From Algoriphagus taiwanensis (lineage in GTDB: Bacteria; Bacteroidota; Bacteroidia; Cytophagales; Cyclobacteriaceae): a stretch of DNA of 64,000 nt. Under the pieces are notes generated by a model. It was not told the DNA's origin. It saw only the letters and a list, made by a program, of their open reading frames with translations, and made no database searches. Positions 59,460-64,000 of this stretch are shown in pieces. Where the stretch lies: assembly GCF_036245645.1 (NCBI RefSeq), contig NZ_BTPE01000004.1, forward strand, positions 248,001-312,000, given 5' to 3'. The stretch's first letter is position 1, and every line of letters starts with the position of its first letter. The translations under genes and the position numbers were made by a program.

Positions 59460-61415
59460 TTAGTCCTTCATGAAATAGGAGTCTTTGAATTTTGCTCTAC
59501 TTACACTGTCCAAGGTAGCTCGGGTCAGAGAATCAGTTTTGGCTTTTTCTTCTTCCCAATCATCCCAGTCTGAGTCGTTGTCTCCTTTATTTGGACAAGT
59601 CAGACAGATCAATCCAGCTTCATTGAATACCCATACTGCCTCAGGTCTCACGTCGGAGGAGCGATATCCATTGACATAGAGTGTGCTTCTTAGGATTTCC
59701 AGAAGTGATCTTTCCATAATGAAAGGACGGTCGTATGGAATCTTCAGCGTAAGGTTCAATCGCTGATCTCGGAAGGTTTCCAGCTGACTCAGATCGTATC
59801 CTTCATCAAAGGTGACCACCGAGTCTTGTACCGAATAAGAATAGACCAGGTTTTTGGCATTTTCCAAAGCTTCCGCTTTGGTTTTTCCTCTTGAAGTATT
59901 CTCCTGGACTAGCACAACTGCAGAGTCAGGACTTCCCACAAGTTTCAAGTTTGCCTTGTTGAAAATGTCCTCGTCATCCACATCCAGAGCTTTCAGGATC
60001 AAGGTTCCTTCGCTCACAGGAAGTGCAGAAGTGATTTCATGCGTATTTTCTTCTTTGAATTGGACCACGATTTTAGGGATCTGGAATGCGGCGATACCGA
60101 TGCAAAGCAGCCACAATCCCAAAGCCACTAATCCAAATCGACCACCGATGAGATTCTTTTGCGCAAGCACACTCAGGCCTAAAAGCAAGATGATAATCCC
60201 GGGAATAAATACCAGTCCCAAGGAAGCTACCACCAACCAAACAGGAACTAGGCCAGTGAAGAGTTCTACGGGGAAGTTTTCCAACCAAACTCGGTAATCT
60301 GCATCACTCACTCCAAAGTAGGCGAATAATGCAATCAATGGAGCAATGGTCAAAGCAAGGCCGATGAAGAAAATAATCAATCCGAACACGACCCGAATGA
60401 CGTGGGCAAGAAATCTCCCCAAGGGACCCAAAGCCGAACCGACAGCATCGATGACCTTACCAAGCACCCGGAATGGAGCCATCAGGATTTTTCTTGCGGT
60501 GGACTCAGGTTGAGGAGGGACAGGGTTGATGGTTTCTTTGAGGGTAGAATCTATGCTGTCCAGCGTGATTTCTCCCCCTTTCATTTTGATTCGCTCGGTG
60601 ATGGAGCTTGCTACCGGCGTAATGATCCAAAGAATGAGATAAATCAAAATACCCGAACCGCCAGCAAAGGCGAGGAGCACAAAGGCCAATCTCATGTAGA
60701 GTACATCTACACCGAAATATGCAGCCAGACCACTAGATACCCCTCCCAATACCTTGTCGTCAGGGTTTCTGTACAGCTTTTTGATGTTTTTGTCTTCTAC
60801 CAATTCATAGGAAACGGGCAGAATTATCCAAAGCACGATGTAGGCTACTATGGCGAAAAAGCCCAAGCCTAGATTGAATCGGAAATTGTCAAAAGGAAGA
60901 ATGTCAAATAGCCCAAAATTGAAATTGACATTTCCGCTGAAAAGCAAAAGGATAGCGATAAGTCGTATCCAAAGCGGATCGACGGTGAAATAGTTGGCGA
61001 TTCCGGCACAAACCCCACCGAGGATTTTTTTGGTTTCCAGCCTTTTGAGCTTTTTGTATCCTCCTCCGGTGGTGCCGGGAGGGGTCACATATTTGTAAAA
61101 ATCCTCCTGAGCGGTTTTTTCTTCGCCTTGGTCTTCGGCCATTTCTTCTTCGATGGAAGAGAAATCTGCGATCGTCCCCATTTTTTCAATGAGTTTGTCC
61201 ACATTTTCGGCGGTGATGACCTGTTTGTTGTTTTTCAGGTTGGAAAGGAAAATTTCCGCGATTCGGTTTTCGATATCCGAAATGATTTCCTTGCTGTCTT
61301 TATAGCCGGAGAAGTGGCTGTTGATGGCGTCCAGATATTTTCTGAGGGTATCGTACCCGTCCTCTTCAATGTGGAAGAGGATGCCGCTGATGTTGATGCT
61401 TATCGTCTTTTTCAT
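59460..61415 (-). CDS. PspC domain protein with two PspC modules
   Basis: The 651-residue protein has a soluble N-terminal part (SINISGILFHIEEDGYDTLRKYLDAIN), then two PspC domains (GGVCAGIANYFTVDPLWIRLIAIL near 130 and KVLGGVSSGLAAYFGVDVLYMRLAF near 220) with membrane helices, additional helices (about 330-455) and a C-terminal beta-rich periplasmic part with an acidic tail. PspC proteins are membrane stress sensors in other bacteria. It follows a PadR-type regulator gene by 30 bp, a common Bacteroidota pair, and is probably controlled by it. Confidence 0.92.
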   Translation of the reverse strand: MKKTISINISGILFHIEEDGYDTLRKYLDAINSHFSGYKDSKEIISDIENRIAEIFLSNLKNNKQVITAENVDKLIEKMGTIADFSSIEEEMAEDQGEEKTAQEDFYKYVTPPGTTGGGYKKLKRLETKKILGGVCAGIANYFTVDPLWIRLIAILLLFSGNVNFNFGLFDILPFDNFRFNLGLGFFAIVAYIVLWIILPVSYELVEDKNIKKLYRNPDDKVLGGVSSGLAAYFGVDVLYMRLAFVLLAFAGGSGILIYLILWIITPVASSITERIKMKGGEITLDSIDSTLKETINPVPPQPESTARKILMAPFRVLGKVIDAVGSALGPLGRFLAHVIRVVFGLIIFFIGLALTIAPLIALFAYFGVSDADYRVWLENFPVELFTGLVPVWLVVASLGLVFIPGIIILLLGLSVLAQKNLIGGRFGLVALGLWLLCIGIAAFQIPKIVVQFKEENTHEITSALPVSEGTLILKALDVDDEDIFNKANLKLVGSPDSAVVLVQENTSRGKTKAEALENAKNLVYSYSVQDSVVTFDEGYDLSQLETFRDQRLNLTLKIPYDRPFIMERSLLEILRSTLYVNGYRSSDVRPEAVWVFNEAGLICLTCPNKGDNDSDWDDWEEEKAKTDSLTRATLDSVSRAKFKDSYFMKD

Positions 61416-61445
61416 GGGATTCGAGTTGTGGTGATTAGTCGCTGA

Positions 61446-61775
61446 TCAATTTTTTGAGGTGATTTCCAGGGTGGAATTGACCAGGGATTTCCAGGTTTCG
61501 GAGAGCGTTTCCAGAAATTTTCTTCCTTCCTCCGTGATGGAATAGTATTTTCTGGGCGGTCCTGACTCTGATTCCACCCAACGGTAGTTGACCAGTTCGG
61601 CGGTTTTGAGTCGATTGAGCAGGGGATAGAGTGTGCCTTCCACTACGATCATCTGAGCCTGAGTCAGCTCTTCGATCAAGTCTGTGGTATAGACCTCCCC
61701 CCGGGAGATGATATGCAGGACGCAATACTCAAGGAGTCCTTTGCGCATCTGAATCTGTGTGTTGGCGACATTCAT
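61446..61775 (-). CDS. PadR family transcriptional regulator
   Basis: The 109-residue protein has the PadR winged helix: MRKGLLEYCVLHIISRGEVYTTDLIEELTQAQMIVVEGTLYPLLNRLKTAELVNYRWVESESGPPRKYYSITEEGRKFLETL, complete with the wing and PRKYYSIT turn. It is a short PadR (subfamily 2). It is first in the operon with the PspC gene. Effector unknown. Confidence 0.93.
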   Translation of the reverse strand: MNVANTQIQMRKGLLEYCVLHIISRGEVYTTDLIEELTQAQMIVVEGTLYPLLNRLKTAELVNYRWVESESGPPRKYYSITEEGRKFLETLSETWKSLVNSTLEITSKN

Positions 61776-62013
61776 GGGTGAGCGGTTAGTTGGTGTTTTT
61801 TTCGAAAGACTTTTTTCATTTCCTCATTCTTGTTGAAAAATGATACCAATCTTTTCCAAGCTACCTTGTATTGCCTAATTCCTTGCGGTCGCCATCTGTT
61901 TTTTATATCATCTTGGGTTCAAAAAGTTGGAAAGGAATCTCAGGAGGCTGTTTTTCGGAGAAATAAGAAATTTTTTCAAAAAATCGCAGGAATTAACATA
62001 TGAAAAATTACAC
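61776..62013. other. AT-rich gap between PadR and the porin gene
   Basis: No gene recognised. It holds the upstream region of the PadR operon and that of the porin-peptidase operon. Confidence 0.5.
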
Positions 62014-62043
62014 TTGTCTTGTTGTTCAGGATTGCTACATTTA
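62014..62043 (+). promoter_or_regulatory. Promoter of the porin-peptidase operon
   Basis: TTG at 62014-62016 and TACATTTA at 62036-62043 (near TAnnTTTG) with a 19-bp spacer. The predicted start near 62050 leaves an untranslated leader of about 80 bp. Confidence 0.45.
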
Positions 62044-62132
62044 AGTGTGCGTAAATGGACAATTCTGGACATTTCCTACAAATGAATATCCTGCCTTGCT
62101 TGTGGGGTTAGAATTTGAGTTATTTTGTAGTT

Positions 62133-63257
62133 GTGAAAATAAACCGGACTCGGCTTCTCATTTATTCCATTGCTTTAATCCCAATCTTTTTTGGGTGGGA
62201 GGTCTATGGACAAAGCCTTACTCCGAAGTATTCCAATGAATTTTTGAGTATCGGTGTAGGTGCAAGGGCTTTGGGAATGGGCGGAGCACAAGTAGGTGCA
62301 GTCCGGGATGTAACCGCCTCCTATTGGAATCCTGCGGCACTTACCGGACTTAGGCATCAGTATGAAGCCTCGCTCATGCATGCCGAATATTTCGCCGGAA
62401 TCGCCCAATACGATTATTTGGGGTTTAGTACTCCACTCGGAGACCAAAACCAAATCGGTGTCTCTCTTATCCGTTTCGGAGTGGATGATATCCCGGATAC
62501 GCGATTTCTCTACGATGCCAATGGGGCCTTGAATTACGACAATATCCAGTTTTTCAATGCTGCTGATTATGCACTTCTTTTGAGCTTTGCCCGGGACTTT
62601 TCAGATAAGTGGAAAGTAGGAGCCAATGCCAAGGTCATTCACCGAAATGTAGGCAAATTCGCTCAGGCTTGGGGTTTTGGTTTGGATTTGGGGGCACTCT
62701 ATATTCAGAAGAGGCTAACATTGGGTTTGATGATTCGGGATATCACCACCACTTACAATGCCTGGACCCACGATGCAGACCAAGTAAGAGATATTTATTC
62801 CCAAACCAATAATGAAATCCCAGTCAATACGGTGGAAATTACCCTTCCCAAAGCAATTGCAAGTATTGCCTACGATTGGAATTTGGGAGAATCATTTCAC
62901 TTGCTGACTGCTTTAGACCTGGAAACTACCTTTGACGGAGCTAGAAATACCCTGATTTCAAGTGATGCGCTGAGTATAGATCCCCGGTTTGGGTTGGAGT
63001 TGGGTTTTAAGAATACAGCATTTCTTCGAGGAGGGATGAGTAATTTCCAATACATCAAGGATTTTCAAGGGAACGAATCCATGAATTTTCTTCCTAGTGT
63101 AGGGGTAGGGGTGCTGATCAGTGAGCTCTTTCAGATCGATTATGCCCTATCGGATTTGGGTGATGTGTCAGAAAGTCCATATTCTCATATCTTCAGTCTG
63201 CGGGTGAGTTTGGAGAAATTGCAGCCTGGATCAAAAAAATTTAAAGCTTGGGAATGA
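62133..63257 (+). CDS. PorV/PorQ family outer-membrane protein (PorV2-like)
   Basis: With a GTG start (VKINRTRLLIYS) the protein has 374 residues and a signal peptide ending GWEVYGQ. The mature part begins with SIGVGARALGMGGAQVGAVRDVTASYWNPAALTG, the PorV/UPF0164 signature, and continues as beta-barrel strands. In type IX secretion, PorV works as a shuttle; a second PorV-like protein (PorV2) next to a C25 peptidase is common in Cytophagales. Its stop overlaps the next ATG (ATGA). A TTG start at 62115 is an alternative. Confidence 0.85.
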   Translation: MKINRTRLLIYSIALIPIFFGWEVYGQSLTPKYSNEFLSIGVGARALGMGGAQVGAVRDVTASYWNPAALTGLRHQYEASLMHAEYFAGIAQYDYLGFSTPLGDQNQIGVSLIRFGVDDIPDTRFLYDANGALNYDNIQFFNAADYALLLSFARDFSDKWKVGANAKVIHRNVGKFAQAWGFGLDLGALYIQKRLTLGLMIRDITTTYNAWTHDADQVRDIYSQTNNEIPVNTVEITLPKAIASIAYDWNLGESFHLLTALDLETTFDGARNTLISSDALSIDPRFGLELGFKNTAFLRGGMSNFQYIKDFQGNESMNFLPSVGVGVLISELFQIDYALSDLGDVSESPYSHIFSLRVSLEKLQPGSKKFKAWE

Positions 63258-64000
63258 AAAACCTACTTAGAGCGCTGTTCATTTTGTTATTGGTTTTTGG
63301 CTTTCTTCCTGTATCCAAAGCACAGGAGACCCCTTGGTACTCCTATTCCCAGACTTATTATAAAATAGCCGTGGCCGAGGATGGGATCTATAGGATAAAT
63401 CCTGAGGTCTTATCTGCAGCCGGAATCAATCTGAACTCCACGGATCCCAGAAACATCCGAATGTATCATCGGGGAAAAGAAGTGGGGATTTATATCCTAG
63501 GTGAAGAAGACGGGAATTTGGGAAGCGGGGACTACATCGAATTTGTAGGCCGAAGAAATGATGCAGAATTGGATAAGAAGCTGTACACCAAATTTGAGTC
63601 AATTCCCAACCCCTATTACAACACGTACACAGATTCCACTGCATTTTTCCTCACAATTACCCCTGGTACACCCGGAAAGAGAATGTCCCTCAGAGCTGCT
63701 CCAACTCAAAACGGGCCTCAAGCGACAGTCTTCCAAACAGAAAGACTTCAAGTATTTTCAGAAAATTATTCTTTGGGTCAGGCCTATCAGTTTGGCTTTC
63801 GCTTGTCCAGCTATGATCTAGGTCAGGGGTGGATGAGTGGAATCATCACCAAGGGGAGTACTCGGGAGCTGGTGTTTTCTGATTTGGGGGCTTTGCCAGG
63901 AGTAGTCAATGCTCAGCTGGAAATTGGTCTTGTCGGCAGGTCGGAAAACAATCATCTTGCCGTCATCACTGCTGGGCCCACCTCATCCTCCCAGCGAAAC
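63254..64000 (+). CDS. C25 (gingipain-like) peptidase-type protein, N-terminal part
   Basis: The gene runs off the right edge after 249 codons. The start ATG lies inside the stop of the PorV2-like gene. It has a signal peptide (GFLPVSKAQ), then a beta-rich N-terminal domain: WYSYSQTYYKIAVAEDGIYRINPEVLSAAGINL, YHRGKEVGIYILGEEDGNLGSGDYIEFVGRRND, and TDSTAFFLTITPGTPGKRM. This is the typical opening of Bacteroidota C25 family cysteine-peptidase proteins (PorU/PorV2-linked). The catalytic domain is beyond the window, so activity cannot be confirmed. Confidence 0.75.
   Translation, partial: MKNLLRALFILLLVFGFLPVSKAQETPWYSYSQTYYKIAVAEDGIYRINPEVLSAAGINLNSTDPRNIRMYHRGKEVGIYILGEEDGNLGSGDYIEFVGRRNDAELDKKLYTKFESIPNPYYNTYTDSTAFFLTITPGTPGKRMSLRAAPTQNGPQATVFQTERLQVFSENYSLGQAYQFGFRLSSYDLGQGWMSGIITKGSTRELVFSDLGALPGVVNAQLEIGLVGRSENNHLAVITAGPTSSSQRN

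Overview
The window looks like a chromosomal segment of a Bacteroidota bacterium of the order Cytophagales, most like the Cyclobacteriaceae (Algoriphagus-type). The clues are promoter -7 elements of the form TAnnTTTG upstream of several starts, many SPII lipoproteins and AQ-type signal peptides, a beta-propeller sensor kinase, a PadR/PspC pair, a PorV-like porin followed by a C25 (gingipain-type) peptidase, and a TPR-CHAT protein beside an ECF sigma factor. No phage, transposase, CRISPR array or rRNA operon was seen. The genus is an inference from gene content only.

Layout. 1-3.4 kb: the start of a NagB-like protein, a CBS/nucleotidyltransferase (DUF294) protein and sucD, all on the minus strand. 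3.5-8.2 kb: a propeller sensor kinase and a receiver-kinase protein. 8.2-10.6 kb: a three-gene ABC exporter-like operon with a His/Asp/Glu-rich permease loop and a DUF3299 protein, resembling the Zur-regulated PA4064-PA4066 genes of Pseudomonas aeruginosa. 10.6-13.6 kb: a class IV aminotransferase, a small lipoprotein, and a cytochrome c / SCO / HemJ operon. 14-21 kb: meaB, then dnaA on the opposite strand, then mutA-mutB. MeaB protects the B12-dependent mutase, and with SucD this interconverts succinate, succinyl-CoA and methylmalonyl-CoA.

21-33 kb is mixed accessory and housekeeping content: an HTTM-like membrane protein, a small sugar/glycosyltransferase group, a degenerate lipid-kinase/DUF389 fusion, a carboxylesterase behind a Nudix-type regulator, a DUF2490 protein and a YtcJ-type amidohydrolase. 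33.5-35.4 kb holds a MarR regulator, a ferredoxin reductase and a 2Fe-2S ferredoxin, with a shared candidate operator. 36-40 kb holds a beta-barrel protein with a non-standard start, a TIG/kelch-like lipoprotein and small unknown genes.

40.1-48.8 kb is the most interesting part. It holds a periplasmic TPR-CHAT protease-like protein, an ECF sigma factor with a TPR-bearing anti-sigma-like protein, and a divergent four-gene envelope operon (OmpA-like protein plus three exported unknowns, one with an internal 13-residue repeat). I infer a sigma-controlled envelope system of unknown function. A tRNA-Ser(UGA) follows, with a duplicated 3' end plus terminator.

49-64 kb is mostly housekeeping: mltG / thioesterase / YihY, a thioredoxin-fold lipoprotein, Nudix, Sua5, WbqC, clpC, a beta-CASP nuclease and PadR/PspC. 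It ends in a porin-peptidase pair linked to type IX secretion, cut by the window edge.

Transfer-function statements are family-level inferences from motifs read by eye. No database search was run.
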